The notes: generated by a model from the letters alone, not told the origin. 63,640 nt of DNA from Collinsella aerofaciens (GCF_015555045.1 NZ_JADNJQ010000013.1:1-63640), one strand, 5' to 3'; shown: positions 1-11,020, numbered from the stretch's first letter. Program-made: numbers and translations.

Positions 1-320
1 GCGCCTATGGCACTTCAACATCATTGTCGCAGCCCCGACCCGCGGTCACGAGCGGGGGCTCCTATCTTTTTAGTGCCCTCGGATTGGGTCATAGTGTCTG
101 GCGATGCCAAAACATCGGCGTTTTTGTTGTCGGGACGGCAGTTAGTAGTCGTCGAGTAGTCATTGGTGCTCAGCGGCAGTCCCCATTGCACCAAGTGGCG
201 TGTGCCGTTAAGCGGAGAGGCGTATTGTTGACCCATCGTTTGGGCATACAATGGCTATTGGTTTGCTGCGGTGAAGGCCTGTCCGCTCCGCAGCTTTTTT
301 CTACGGTTAAAGGAGTATGT
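1..320. other. Non-coding leader upstream of adenine deaminase
   Basis: I see no convincing gene here. The reading frame that runs into the deaminase from position 24 lacks a good ribosome site and its extra residues do not look like deaminase. I looked for a purine riboswitch ahead of this purine-salvage gene and did not find its conserved loops. The only clear signal is the AAAGGAG ribosome site at 309-315. Confidence 0.5.
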
Positions 321-2141
321 ATGTCCGTTGAGGTCATGAGGTCTGTGATCGATGCTGCCGAGGGGCGCGTGCCCGTCGACACGCTGTTTACCAATGCACA
401 GATTGTCGACGTGTATGGCCAGCGCGTGGCGCCCGGTAGCGTTGCCGTCAAGGACGGTGTGATCGTCGGCGTGCTCTACGATGGTCGCGACGATGCCGCT
501 GGCACCTATGAGACAACTGAGGTCATCGACTGCCAGGGTCGCTATCTCGCTCCCGGTTTTATTGACGGGCATCTGCATATCGAGTCTTCGAACATCCGTC
601 CCGCCGAGTATGCTCGCATGGCCGCGACGCGCGGTACTACCACCGCCATTGCCGACAGCCACGAGATTGCCAATGTTGCCGGTCTCGACGGCTTGCGCTT
701 TATGATCGAGGATGGTCGCCGCGCGCCCATCTCCATCAAGTACATGATGCCTTCGTGCGTGCCCGCGCTGCCCGACGAGCAGGCCGGTGCCGTTATTTCG
801 GCTGCCGATATGCAGGCGTTTTTTGCCGAGCATCCAGGCGATGTCTTTGGTCTGGGCGAAATGATGAACCTGCCGGGCGTCTTTATGGCCGACCCCGAGA
901 CCTGTGCTCGCATCGATGCTGCCAACCAGACGCCGTCCAAGCAGGTTGACGGCCACGCGCCGCTCGTTGCCGGTAAGGACCTCAATGCCTATGCCGCAGC
1001 GGGCATTATCGCCGACCACGAGTCGACGATTCCCGAGGAGGCACTCGACAAGCTATCTCGCGGCATGTATGTGATGCTGCGTGAAGGTACGTGCAGCCAT
1101 GACCTGGCCAATCTATCGCCGATGCTGCTGGAGAATCCCGCGCGCGCCCGCCGCTGCTGCTTTGCGACCGACGACCGCGCTCCCTCCGATGCGCTTTCGA
1201 CCGGCATGATCGACAACGCCTGCCGCGTGGCCATCGAGGCCGGCGTCGACCCGGTGGTCGCTATCTCCATGGCGTCCCTTTCCACGGCTGAGGCATTTGG
1301 CCTGGACCACGGCTGCCGCGACCCGCACGAGCTCCGCGGCGCAATCGCCCCGGGCAAACGCGCCGATCTGCTGCTGCTCGATGACCTGACGTTTGCCACG
1401 GCTCCGCATCGTGTTTATGCCGCCGGTGCCCTGGTGGCGCAGGATGGCACCTTTGTGGGCGAGATTGCACCCGAGATGGCCGAGGTTGCAGCCCTTGCCG
1501 ATGAGCTGCGCGCCTCCGTTAAGCTGCCGAAGCTTTCGCTCGACGTATTCGACTATGCCTTTAAGCCGGGCGAGGCCGTGATTGACGTGGTACCGGGTAA
1601 GGCCATCACGGGCGTGGCTCGCCCCGAGAGTGCCGAGGGTCTGCGCCGCATTATGCTGATCGAGCGTCACGGCCGCGGCGTGTCGCTGCAGGCCGAGGGC
1701 GCCGATGGCGACGGCCCCGCTGGCCTGGGCCTGGTCGGCAAGCATATCGGTCGCGGCTGGGTGCGCGGTTTCACCATCACCGGTGGTGCCATTGCCTCCA
1801 CGATCGGCCACGACTCGCACAACGTGTGCGTGGTGGGCGACAATGCGGCGGATATGATGGCTGCCGTTGAGGCCGTGGGCCAGGGCGGCCACGTGCTGGT
1901 GCGCAACGGCGAGGTCGTGGCGCGCATTCCGCTGGCGCTCGGTGGCCTTATGAGCGAGGGCACGGCCGAGGACGTTGCCGCGCAGCACGACGACTTTATG
2001 ATCAAGGCGCGCGCCATGGGTATTGAGCCGCCGCTCGACCCCATCATGGGCATTATCTTCCTGCCCCTGCCGGTCATCCCGACGCTCCGCATCCGCCCCG
2101 AGGGCATGTTCGACGTTACAACCTTCACCTATGCCGACTAG
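321..2141 (+). CDS. ade: Adenine deaminase
   Basis: Predicted to hydrolyse adenine to hypoxanthine and ammonia in cytoplasmic purine salvage. The 606-residue protein has the amidohydrolase fold: a small N-terminal beta domain (about 1-75), the metal-binding FIDGHLHIES segment, the HEIA and DGHAP motifs of the barrel, an ATDDRAPSD motif with the metal-binding Asp, and the C-terminal region typical of Ade with a GHDSHN motif. Length fits the family (about 550-610). I chose ATG 321 because AAAGGAG lies 5 nt upstream, although the frame is open back to 24. It appears to be a single-gene unit. The stop codon TAG is embedded in the first CTAGTC repeat. Function is assigned by family resemblance. 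Confidence 0.92.
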   Translation: MSVEVMRSVIDAAEGRVPVDTLFTNAQIVDVYGQRVAPGSVAVKDGVIVGVLYDGRDDAAGTYETTEVIDCQGRYLAPGFIDGHLHIESSNIRPAEYARMAATRGTTTAIADSHEIANVAGLDGLRFMIEDGRRAPISIKYMMPSCVPALPDEQAGAVISAADMQAFFAEHPGDVFGLGEMMNLPGVFMADPETCARIDAANQTPSKQVDGHAPLVAGKDLNAYAAAGIIADHESTIPEEALDKLSRGMYVMLREGTCSHDLANLSPMLLENPARARRCCFATDDRAPSDALSTGMIDNACRVAIEAGVDPVVAISMASLSTAEAFGLDHGCRDPHELRGAIAPGKRADLLLLDDLTFATAPHRVYAAGALVAQDGTFVGEIAPEMAEVAALADELRASVKLPKLSLDVFDYAFKPGEAVIDVVPGKAITGVARPESAEGLRRIMLIERHGRGVSLQAEGADGDGPAGLGLVGKHIGRGWVRGFTITGGAIASTIGHDSHNVCVVGDNAADMMAAVEAVGQGGHVLVRNGEVVARIPLALGGLMSEGTAEDVAAQHDDFMIKARAMGIEPPLDPIMGIIFLPLPVIPTLRIRPEGMFDVTTFTYAD

Positions 2142-2180
2142 TCATCGGGGACGTTCTTAAACGACTAGTCGTCGGGGACA
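2136..2180. repeat. CTAGTC/GGGGAC repeat pair
   Basis: Two copies of GACTAGTCRTCGGGGAC sit 27 bp apart, the first overlapping the ade stop codon. The same words recur at 3151-3258 and 32607-32660. They resemble the REP-like palindromes that accompany TnpA-REP (RAYT) transposases in other bacteria; no such transposase is in this window. Confidence 0.6.
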
Positions 2181-2280
2181 CTCTTTGGCGGGCTGCCTGA
2201 CGCCGCGACCGTAGGACCTCTGGCATGTGTGAGCTATTTGCCAGGTCCTTGAAACGTTTGCGCCCGCGGAGTCTTATTTG

Positions 2281-2342
2281 AGCTCCCTTTGGGTACGTTG
2301 GAATCGGATACACGTTCGATTCCAACAAGCCCGAAGGGAGCT
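2281..2342 (+). promoter_or_regulatory. Long hairpin covering the ribosome site of the next gene
   Basis: Two 26-nt arms (2281-2306 and 2317-2342) flank a 10-nt loop and pair at 22 of 26 positions. The 3' arm contains GAAGGGAG, the ribosome-binding site of the HAD gene that starts at 2348. If transcribed, the hairpin would hide the start region. It could alternatively be a terminator or a fixed repeat copy. Confidence 0.6.
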
Positions 2343-2347
2343 TTTCT

Positions 2348-3142
2348 ATGTTTAAACTGATTGCATCCGATATGGACGGCACACTGCTTGACGAAAACGG
2401 CCAGGTGCCTCCCGAGACCTACGAATTGATTCTGGCGCTACACGAGCATGGCGTGCATTTCGCCGCATCGTCAGGTCGTCGCTACGATCGCCTGTGTGAG
2501 TTCTTTGCGCCCGTTCGCGACAAGATGGACTTTGTTGCCGCTAACGGCGCCCAAGTCTACGCCGACGGTAAGATGGTAGACCGTGAGGTGTATTCGCACC
2601 TGGCGATTCGAAGGCTCGCCCAAGCCGTCAGGACGTTTCCCAATCTGCATCTTGCGCTCTTTGACCGAACCAAGTCCTTCTTGCTCGATGACGAGTGCAA
2701 GTTCGTGCGTGAGGTCGATAAGGACCTTCCCAATGCCGAGCGCATTTGGGAGCTGCCCGATCCCAGCGTAAATATCATCAAGGCGAGTATCTTTTGCGAT
2801 GACTGTGCCGTTATGGACAGTGCCTACGTACTGCAGCGCGAGCTTGGCCAGCTTTTTACCTTTGCGCCTTCTGGAAACGCATGGATCGATGCCATGCAGC
2901 CTGGTGTGTCGAAGGCCTCGGGAATCGAGCAGCTCATGGAGCACTATGGCGTCGAACGCGACGAGGTCATGGCGTTTGGCGACTCGATGAACGACTACGA
3001 GATCATTCGCTTTGTCGGCACGGGCTGCGCGATGGAAAATGCGCGCCCCGCGCTCAAGGCGGTGGCCGATCGCGTCGTAGGCTGCAACCGCGACCACGCC
3101 GTTCAGCATGAGCTCCGTCGCGTGCTGGAGAGTCTCTCCTAA
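2348..3142 (+). CDS. HAD hydrolase, Cof-type
   Basis: A 264-residue sugar-phosphate or nucleotide phosphatase of the Cof/IIB branch of the HAD superfamily. Motif I is DMDGTLLD near residues 8-15 (nucleophile Asp and general acid Asp), motif II is the Ser of ASSGRR, motif III is the Lys of VSKASG, and motif IV is FGDSMND with the Mg-binding acids. The alpha/beta cap lies between motifs II and III. Length is normal (260-285). ATG 2348 follows GAAGGGAG. Substrate cannot be predicted. A second Cof-type gene lies convergently at 3262-4104, but the two proteins differ clearly and are not a recent duplication. Confidence 0.88.
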   Translation: MFKLIASDMDGTLLDENGQVPPETYELILALHEHGVHFAASSGRRYDRLCEFFAPVRDKMDFVAANGAQVYADGKMVDREVYSHLAIRRLAQAVRTFPNLHLALFDRTKSFLLDDECKFVREVDKDLPNAERIWELPDPSVNIIKASIFCDDCAVMDSAYVLQRELGQLFTFAPSGNAWIDAMQPGVSKASGIEQLMEHYGVERDEVMAFGDSMNDYEIIRFVGTGCAMENARPALKAVADRVVGCNRDHAVQHELRRVLESLS

Positions 3143-3150
3143 TCCGGCAG

Positions 3151-3258
3151 ATGGGGACGTTCCTTTTCTGCCGACAGTGGGGGGACAGTCCTTGCAGCTT
3201 TTTGCGAAGAGTGTCCCCAGTGACTAGTCGTTTAAGAATGTCCCCAATGATTGATCAA
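3151..3258. repeat. GGGGAC/CTAGTC repeat cluster between convergent HAD genes
   Basis: Contains GGGGACGTTCC, GGGGGGACAGTCC, GTGTCCCC, GACTAGTCG, TGTCCCCA and GACTAG in alternating orientation, so several short hairpins can form. It fills the gap between two convergent genes and might also stop transcription on both strands. Confidence 0.55.
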
Positions 3259-3261
3259 TGA

Positions 3262-4104
3262 CTAGGCGAGGGCGGCCATGATGGTGCGGGCGACGCCGTC
3301 GTGGTCGTTGTCGTATTCGGTGATGGCGTCGGCGGCCTCGCGATCTTCGGGCTCGGCGTTGATCATGGCCATGCCGTGGCCCGCTGCCTGTAGCATGGGG
3401 ATGTCGTTGATGTTGTCGCCGAACGCCCAGGCGTCGGCGAGACGCTCGCCCAGGTGCTCGCATAACCACGTGAGGGCCGTCCCCTTGGTGGCGCCCTCAC
3501 CCATGACCTCGATATTCATGGCGTACGAACGCGTGACCTCAATGCCTCCGAGCGTGTCGAGCTCTGCTGCGATGGCGTCGCGATCGGCCGGGTCGTGCCA
3601 GTACATGGCGATGCGTTCGAGCGTCTCGACCTCGTCGATCTTGCTGTCGATATCCATGTCGATCGGTGTTCGTGTGCGCTTGAGCGAAGCCGCGATGTGG
3701 GGGTCGCCGCCACAGAACTCATCCAGACGCCCGTATAACGAGCGGGGGAGGAAGCACTGCCCATCCGCGAAGATATCGAAGGTCACATCGTGGCCGGCGG
3801 CAATGCGATGGATGCGGTGGGCAATACCACGGTCGAGCGGACGGCTCAAGATGCACGTGGCGCGCGAGGCGTCGGTGGGCGTATCCTCGTCGAGCTGCCA
3901 GACGCTGGCGCCGTTGGCGCAGACCGCGTAGTGTACGGCGGGGTGGGCGAGGATGGGCTCAAAGATGCCTGACAGCGGGCGCCCCGTGCAGGGCACAAAC
4001 TCAATCCCACGTCGAGCGAGTTCGTCGAGCATTGCCCAGGTGGCGTCGCTCATCTGCTTATCACTCGTCAGCAGCGTTCCGTCCATATCGGAAAACACAA
4101 TCAT
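3262..4104 (-). CDS. HAD hydrolase, Cof-type (second)
   Basis: A 280-residue Cof-like HAD phosphatase. Motif I is FSDMDGTLL at residues 4-12, motif II is the Thr of CTGRPLSG, motif III the Lys of GATKGTAL, and motif IV is FGDNINDIPM. Start ATG 4104 is preceded by GAAAGGG at a slightly long distance. It is the last gene on the minus strand before the convergent HAD gene. A terminator for citrate synthase lies just upstream, so it is probably transcribed separately. Substrate unknown. Confidence 0.87.
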   Translation of the reverse strand: MIVFSDMDGTLLTSDKQMSDATWAMLDELARRGIEFVPCTGRPLSGIFEPILAHPAVHYAVCANGASVWQLDEDTPTDASRATCILSRPLDRGIAHRIHRIAAGHDVTFDIFADGQCFLPRSLYGRLDEFCGGDPHIAASLKRTRTPIDMDIDSKIDEVETLERIAMYWHDPADRDAIAAELDTLGGIEVTRSYAMNIEVMGEGATKGTALTWLCEHLGERLADAWAFGDNINDIPMLQAAGHGMAMINAEPEDREAADAITEYDNDHDGVARTIMAALA

Positions 4105-4129
4105 TTGATGCAGCCCTTTCTACTGGCAT

Positions 4130-4167
4130 AAAAAGCGTGGCCGAAGGCGGCGATGCCCTGGCCACGC
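4130..4167 (-). terminator. Rho-independent terminator of citrate synthase
   Basis: Read on the minus strand, GCGTGGCC and GGCCACGC form an 8-bp GC-rich stem followed by TTTTT. It starts about 25 bp after the citrate synthase stop codon. Confidence 0.8.
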
Positions 4168-4191
4168 TCGAGTTCTATAACGGTCCGCGTC

Positions 4192-5610
4192 CTAGCGGTC
4201 GGCGAGTGGCTTGTACTCCAGCGGCTCGATCACCGGGCGGTAGGCGGGGCGGATGATGCGGTGCGCACAGAAGAGCTCTTCCATGCGGTGCGCCGACCAG
4301 CCGGCCATGCGGGCGACGGCGAATAGCGGCGTAAAGAGCGTCTCGGGCACGCCGAGCATCTTGTAGATAAAGCCCGTGTACAGGTCGATGTTGGCGCAGA
4401 TGGGCTTGGTCATGCCGTGGTCGCGCATGACCTGGGGTGCCAGGCGCTCGATACGCTCGATGAGTGCGAACTCTTCGCCCAAGTCCTTCTTGGCTGCCAG
4501 TGAGCGCGCGTAACGGCGGCAGACCTCGGCGCGCGGGTCGCTGAGCGTATAGACGGCGTGGCCCATGCCGTAGATGAGGCCCGTGCCGTCGAAGGCCTGC
4601 TTGTCGAGGATCTTGCCCAGGTAGGCCGCGACCTCGTCCTCGTCCTCCCAGTTGGAGACATGCGCGCGGATGTCCTCGTGCATAGACACGACCTTGGCAT
4701 TGGCGCCGCCGTGGCGCGGGCCCTTGAGCGAGCCGATAGCCGCGGCGTAGGCGGAATACGGGTCGGTGGCCGAAGACGACAGCACGCGGCAAGCGAAGGT
4801 GGAGTTGTTGCCGCCGCCGTGCTCGGCATGCAGCATGAGCATAACGTCGAGCAGCATCGCCTCATCGCGGGTGAACGCCATGCCGCCGCGCAGGACCTGT
4901 AGGATGGTCTCGGCGGTGGAGAGGCCGGGCGTGGGGTGCGGCACGTGAACCTCGGAGCCGCGAAGCTTGGCGACCGAGGCCATGTGTGCGAAGGCGGCGA
5001 TGCGCGGGAGACGTGCGAGCATGGAAATGGCGACGTCGATTTCGTGCTCGGGCGTGATCACGTCTGGTTCGGCATCGAAGGCGTAGAGCAGCAGCACGGC
5101 GCGCTGGAGCACGTTCATGATGCTCGACGACACCGTGGTCATAGGGAACTCTTTGACGTACTCGTCGCTCAGATGTCTAAAGGCGCCCAGGCGCTCGCAA
5201 AAGCCGTCGAGCTCTTCCTTGTTGGGCAGCGAACCCGTGATAAGCAGATAGGCGACTTCCTCGTAGCCGTAGCGATTCTCGGCCTGGGCATTGTTGACCA
5301 GGTCTTCGATGCTGTAGCCGCGAAGCGTGAGCTTGCCCTGATCGGGCACGACCTTTCCGTCGACCTTGTTGTAGCCGTGCACATCCGAGATGCGAGTGAG
5401 GCCCGCGACCACGCCCGAGCCGTCGGCATTGCGCAGGCCGCGCTTGACATTGTGCTCAACAAACAGGCCCTCGTCATAAGGGTCGGTCGGCAGGCCGTGG
5501 TAGAGGCTTTCGCTCTCAGGCGAAATCTGGCGGCTTGCTTCGTAATCCAGAACCAGGCGGCTCAAGTGGTCGTCGAAGCGGTAATAGATTTTCTTGGCGT
5601 CGTAGGCCAT
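4192..5610 (-). CDS. gltA: Citrate synthase
   Basis: Predicted to condense acetyl-CoA with oxaloacetate to give citrate. The 472-residue protein has the family landmarks in order: the LRGYSIEDL segment, the catalytic-His segment HAEHGGGNNSTF, the second catalytic-His segment GMGHAVYT followed by SDPRAEV, and a C-terminal CoA/oxaloacetate region with ARMAGWSAHRMEE. It is longer than many citrate synthases (370-430) because of extra N-terminal sequence. ATG 5610 has GAGAGGA 6 nt upstream. The ACT gene lies 77 bp upstream on the same strand and could be cotranscribed. In an anaerobe it would feed 2-oxoglutarate and hence glutamate synthesis, which fits gltBD in the same window. 2-Methylcitrate synthase activity cannot be excluded. 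Confidence 0.93.
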   Translation of the reverse strand: MAYDAKKIYYRFDDHLSRLVLDYEASRQISPESESLYHGLPTDPYDEGLFVEHNVKRGLRNADGSGVVAGLTRISDVHGYNKVDGKVVPDQGKLTLRGYSIEDLVNNAQAENRYGYEEVAYLLITGSLPNKEELDGFCERLGAFRHLSDEYVKEFPMTTVSSSIMNVLQRAVLLLYAFDAEPDVITPEHEIDVAISMLARLPRIAAFAHMASVAKLRGSEVHVPHPTPGLSTAETILQVLRGGMAFTRDEAMLLDVMLMLHAEHGGGNNSTFACRVLSSSATDPYSAYAAAIGSLKGPRHGGANAKVVSMHEDIRAHVSNWEDEDEVAAYLGKILDKQAFDGTGLIYGMGHAVYTLSDPRAEVCRRYARSLAAKKDLGEEFALIERIERLAPQVMRDHGMTKPICANIDLYTGFIYKMLGVPETLFTPLFAVARMAGWSAHRMEELFCAHRIIRPAYRPVIEPLEYKPLADR

Positions 5611-5687
5611 GCGCGCTCCTCTCCGGGCCGCATCGGGGTGACTTGCATGGGCATGCGCGCGTCAGGCTATCCCCAGCGGCTTGCTCG

Positions 5688-5975
5688 CTACAGGCGGTAC
5701 ATAAAGTTGAAGACGTCCTCGCGCTGGATGGACACGTTGACGCCCGAAAGCTCGCCGGCCTCGGCCAGCGCCTTCTGCAGCTCGGCGAAGTCGAGCTTGG
5801 ACTCGGCGGTATCGGCCAGCATGGTCATGGTGAAGATGTCCTCGATAATGGACTGCGTGATGTCGCGGATGTCGACGTTGGCCTCGCCCAGAACGCGGGT
5901 GACGCCGGCGACGATGCCGGGGCGGTTCTTGCCAAGGACGGTGATGACGATACGGGAGGACGAGATCTCGGCCAT
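5688..5975 (-). CDS. ACT domain protein (UPF0237 type)
   Basis: A 95-residue single ACT domain: the beta-strand RIVITVLGKNRPGIVAGV at residues 8-25, then the RDITQSI and MTMLAD strands. Such stand-alone domains bind small ligands, usually amino acids, and act as sensors. In many genomes this family sits beside a DUF711 gene, which is absent here; the neighbour is citrate synthase. ATG 5975 has GAAAGGG 6 nt upstream. Ligand and target are unknown. Confidence 0.85.
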   Translation of the reverse strand: MAEISSSRIVITVLGKNRPGIVAGVTRVLGEANVDIRDITQSIIEDIFTMTMLADTAESKLDFAELQKALAEAGELSGVNVSIQREDVFNFMYRL

Positions 5976-6168
5976 GGGAAACCCTTTCGCGTGATTGCGG
6001 CGCGCGCGGGGCGCTCCGCTACGGTACAGTGTTCATCATTGTACCTGTCTGGCGCCAAAAGGGGTGTGCTTGCTGCGGCGTTACACGTCTGCAACATGGA
6101 TGAAGGTTCGATGGGGTGCGTGCTCGCTGAGGTTGGGCATATCGCATTGCACAAAGACCGTGAACCTT

Positions 6169-6197
6169 TTGTGAGACGTGCGGTGCCGTGGTAACAT
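6169..6197 (+). promoter_or_regulatory. Sigma-70 type promoter of rpmE
   Basis: TTGTGA (6169-6174) and TAACAT (6192-6197) are separated by exactly 17 bp. The start of transcription would fall about 6204, just before two tandem hairpins of the leader. The rest of the 306-bp gap (5976-6168) shows nothing I can name. Confidence 0.65.
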
Positions 6198-6210
6198 AAC
6201 TAAGTTTGTT

Positions 6211-6259
6211 GTCTTGGTCGGAAACCAAGACGCCTTATGCGCTGATCGGTAACCAGCGC
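6211..6259 (+). promoter_or_regulatory. Two tandem leader hairpins upstream of rpmE
   Basis: Hairpin 1 (6211-6231) has 8-bp arms GTCTTGGT/ACCAAGAC. Hairpin 2 (6239-6259) has 6-bp arms GCGCTG/CAGCGC. Both share the core TCGGWAACC although their stems differ in sequence. This looks like a ribosomal-protein autoregulatory leader; an L31 leader class is known in Actinobacteria. Membership would need a covariance-model search. Confidence 0.5.
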
Positions 6260-6281
6260 CTGACTAATAAGGAGTCCTACC

Positions 6282-6707
6282 ATGAAGCAGGGTATCCATC
6301 CCCAGTATGTCGAGTGCACGGTGACGTGCTCCTGCGGCAACACCTTCAAGACGCACGCTACCGTGTCCGAGATGAAGGTCGAGCTTTGCAACGAGTGCCA
6401 CCCGTTCTACACCGGCCAGCAGAAGTTCGTCGACACCGGTGGACGCGTCCAGCGCTTCGCCGACAAGTTCGGTGGCGCCGCTGCCGCCCAGCTCAAGAAG
6501 GCTGAGGAGGCCAAGGCTGCCAAGGCCGCCAAGGCTGCTGAGGCCGAGGCCGCTCGCAAGGCCGCCGCTGAGGCTAAGGCTGCCGAGAAGGCTAAGCGTG
6601 CTGCTAAGTTCGCCGAGGAGGCTGCCAAGCAGGCCGCCGAGGCTCCCGCAGAGGCTCCCGTCGAGGAGGCCGCTGCTGAGGCCGAGACCACCGAGGCTGC
6701 TGAGTAA
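6282..6707 (+). CDS. rpmE: 50S ribosomal protein L31 with long Ala/Lys/Glu tail
   Basis: The first 65 residues are a normal zinc-type L31: MKQGIHP start, Cys16, Cys18, Cys36 and Cys39 as the zinc ligands, and the [18 protein letters not shown] segment. After residue about 66 the protein continues for some 75 residues of Ala, Lys and Glu in near-repeats ([18 protein letters not shown]), predicted helical, and ends in an acidic tail. Ordinary L31 is 65-90 residues. TAAGGAG at 6267-6273 supports ATG 6282. It is preceded by its own promoter and leader and followed by a terminator, so it is monocistronic. The role of the tail is unknown. Confidence 0.95.
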   Translation: MKQGIHPQYVECTVTCSCGNTFKTHATVSEMKVELCNECHPFYTGQQKFVDTGGRVQRFADKFGGAAAAQLKKAEEAKAAKAAKAAEAEAARKAAAEAKAAEKAKRAAKFAEEAAKQAAEAPAEAPVEEAAAEAETTEAAE

Positions 6708-6742
6708 ATAGCTCGCCGCGGAATCGCTCGCATTCATGGCAT

Positions 6743-6781
6743 AAGGGCCGTGCATCCGTTTGGGTGCGCGGCCCTTTTCTT
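6743..6781 (+). terminator. Terminator of rpmE
   Basis: AAGGGCCGTGCA pairs with TGCGCGGCCCTT around a CCGTTTGG loop, followed by TTTTCTTTTT. A very similar loop (TCCGTTTGGG) occurs in the terminator at 11132-11160. Confidence 0.85.
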
Positions 6782-6787
6782 TTTATT

Positions 6788-6850
6788 GGTGCAAACCAAC
6801 CTGACCCCGCGGCACCAAGTTGGTGCATGGGGGTCAGGTTTCTTTGCACC
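6788..6850. repeat. Palindrome GGTGCAAA...TTTGCACC with CCTGACCCC arms
   Basis: Outer arms GGTGCAAA/TTTGCACC and AACCTGACCCC/GGGGTCAGGTT enclose the perfect short palindrome GCACCAAGTTGGTGC. Related words recur at 37480-37560 and 53566-53599. Together with the next repeat it fills the gap before secA. Confidence 0.65.
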
Positions 6851-6883
6851 AAATGGCAGGGGATACGTCGTTTGCCCAGATAA

Positions 6884-6920
6884 AACCTGCCAAAATAAAC
6901 CTGTCCCTTTTTGGCAGGTT
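6884..6920. repeat. AACCTGCCAAAA hairpin repeat
   Basis: AACCTGCCAAAA and TTTTTGGCAGGTT flank TAAACCTGTCCC. An almost identical unit is at 19011-19046, just upstream of the recombinase gene. A possible secA -10 box (TACAAT, 6983-6988) follows, without a clear -35. Confidence 0.7.
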
Positions 6921-7049
6921 GGTCGTAGTTATTACGTGGCGGTCGAGGTCGACCGCATAGGCTGCGCCCCGTTTGGCTAAAGTACAATTATCTGTGTTTA
7001 ACTCGCCCGAGGCTGCATGGCGCGGGCGATGGCCAAAAAGGAAAACCAC

Positions 7050-9856
<2,807 letters not shown>

Positions 9857-9857
<1 letters not shown>

Positions 9858-11005
9858 TGGCTGAGGCTTTAGAGGTAACGCCCGCCGAGCTGGACGCGTT
9901 TGCGGACCGGCTCGGCGAGGTCGAGTCGTATCTCCATTTGGACGAAAAGCGCACGCGCGTGACTGAGCTCGAGGCTAAAAGCGTGGCCCCCGGCTTTTGG
10001 GATGATGCCGACGCTGCCCGTGCCACCATGGAGGAGATCGCGCGCACCAAGGAAGATATCGCTGCCGTGGACACCGCGCGCGGCGAGCTTTCCGATGCCC
10101 GCGCCGCGCTGGAGCTTGCCGAGGAGATGGGGGATGACCCCGACGCCGTCGCCCTTCGCGAGGAGGCTACAGCCACGGCTGAGCGCCTTGCCCGTGCCAT
10201 CGACGAGCTTGAGCTTTCGAGCTGGTTTACCGGTGAGTTCGATCACGGCGATGCCATTGTGACCATCAAGCCCGGACAGGGTGGTCTGGAGGCCCAGGAC
10301 TGGACCTTCATGCTCTTTAAGATGTACATGAAGTACTGCCAGCGTCGCGGCTGGAAGGTCACCATCAACGACTGTCCCGCGGCCGAGGTCATCGGCATCG
10401 ACCGCGCTACCTTTACCGTCGAGGGCAAGGACGCATTCGGCATGCTGCGCGCCGAGGCCGGCGTCCACCGCTTGGTGCGCATTAGCCCCACCGACGACAA
10501 GAAGCGCCGCCAGACCACGTTTGCCGGCGTCGAGGTCATCCCCGTGCTACCCGATGATATCGACATCGAGATCAGCCCCGATGACATCCGCGTGGACGTG
10601 TACCACGCGAGCGGCCCGGGCGGTCAGGGCGTCAACACCACCGACTCCGCCGTGCGCGTGACGCATTTTCCCAGCGGCATTGTGGTCACCTGCCAAAACG
10701 AGCGCAGCCAGATCCAGAACAAGGCCGCGTGCATGCAGATCCTCAAGGCTCGCCTGTACGAGATTGAGCTCGAGAAGCGCGCCGAGGCGCTCGATGAGAT
10801 CCGCGGGCCCAAGACCACGATCGGGTTTGGTAACCAGATTCGCAGCTACGTGCTCTACCCGTATCAGATGGTCAAGGACCTGCGTACGGGCGTGGAGACC
10901 AGCAACGTCGAGGCCGTTCTTGACGATGGCGACCTGGACCCGTTTGTTATTGGCTACCATCGCTGGGCCACCGGCAACGCTGACGCGGAGACCCCATCTG
11001 CATAA
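9857..11005 (+). CDS. prfB: Peptide chain release factor 2 with an SPT codon-reading motif
   Basis: Class-I release factor that hydrolyses peptidyl-tRNA at stop codons. The 382-residue protein has the coiled N-terminal domain, the PCRF region, the catalytic GGQ at residues 255-257, and RF2-like spacing throughout. The position that normally holds the RF2 tripeptide Ser-Pro-Phe reads Ser210-Pro211-Thr212 (codons 10484-10492) inside VRISPTDDKKRRQTTF; flanking residues align without a gap. Many bacterial prfB genes need a +1 frameshift at an early in-frame UGA. This one is a single open frame without it. The gene follows secA through a TAATG overlap. Identity as RF2 rather than RF1 rests on overall similarity, including the HASGPGGQGVNTTDSAV region. 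The Phe-to-Thr change matters for stop-codon reading; see findings. Confidence 0.95.
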
Positions 11006-11020
11006 ACCGCCCGGTTTATG
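11001..11020 (+). repeat. Perfect hairpin across the prfB stop codon
   Basis: CATAAACCG and CGGTTTATG form a 9-bp perfect stem with a 2-nt loop and contain the prfB TAA. It lies upstream of further AAACCCT/AGGGTGGTTT palindromic sequence (11033-11092) in the leader of the next gene. Confidence 0.6.

Noticed and set aside
100-320. Purine riboswitch before adenine deaminase
   Set aside because: The conserved junction and loop-loop sequences are missing; I could not build the three-way junction by eye.
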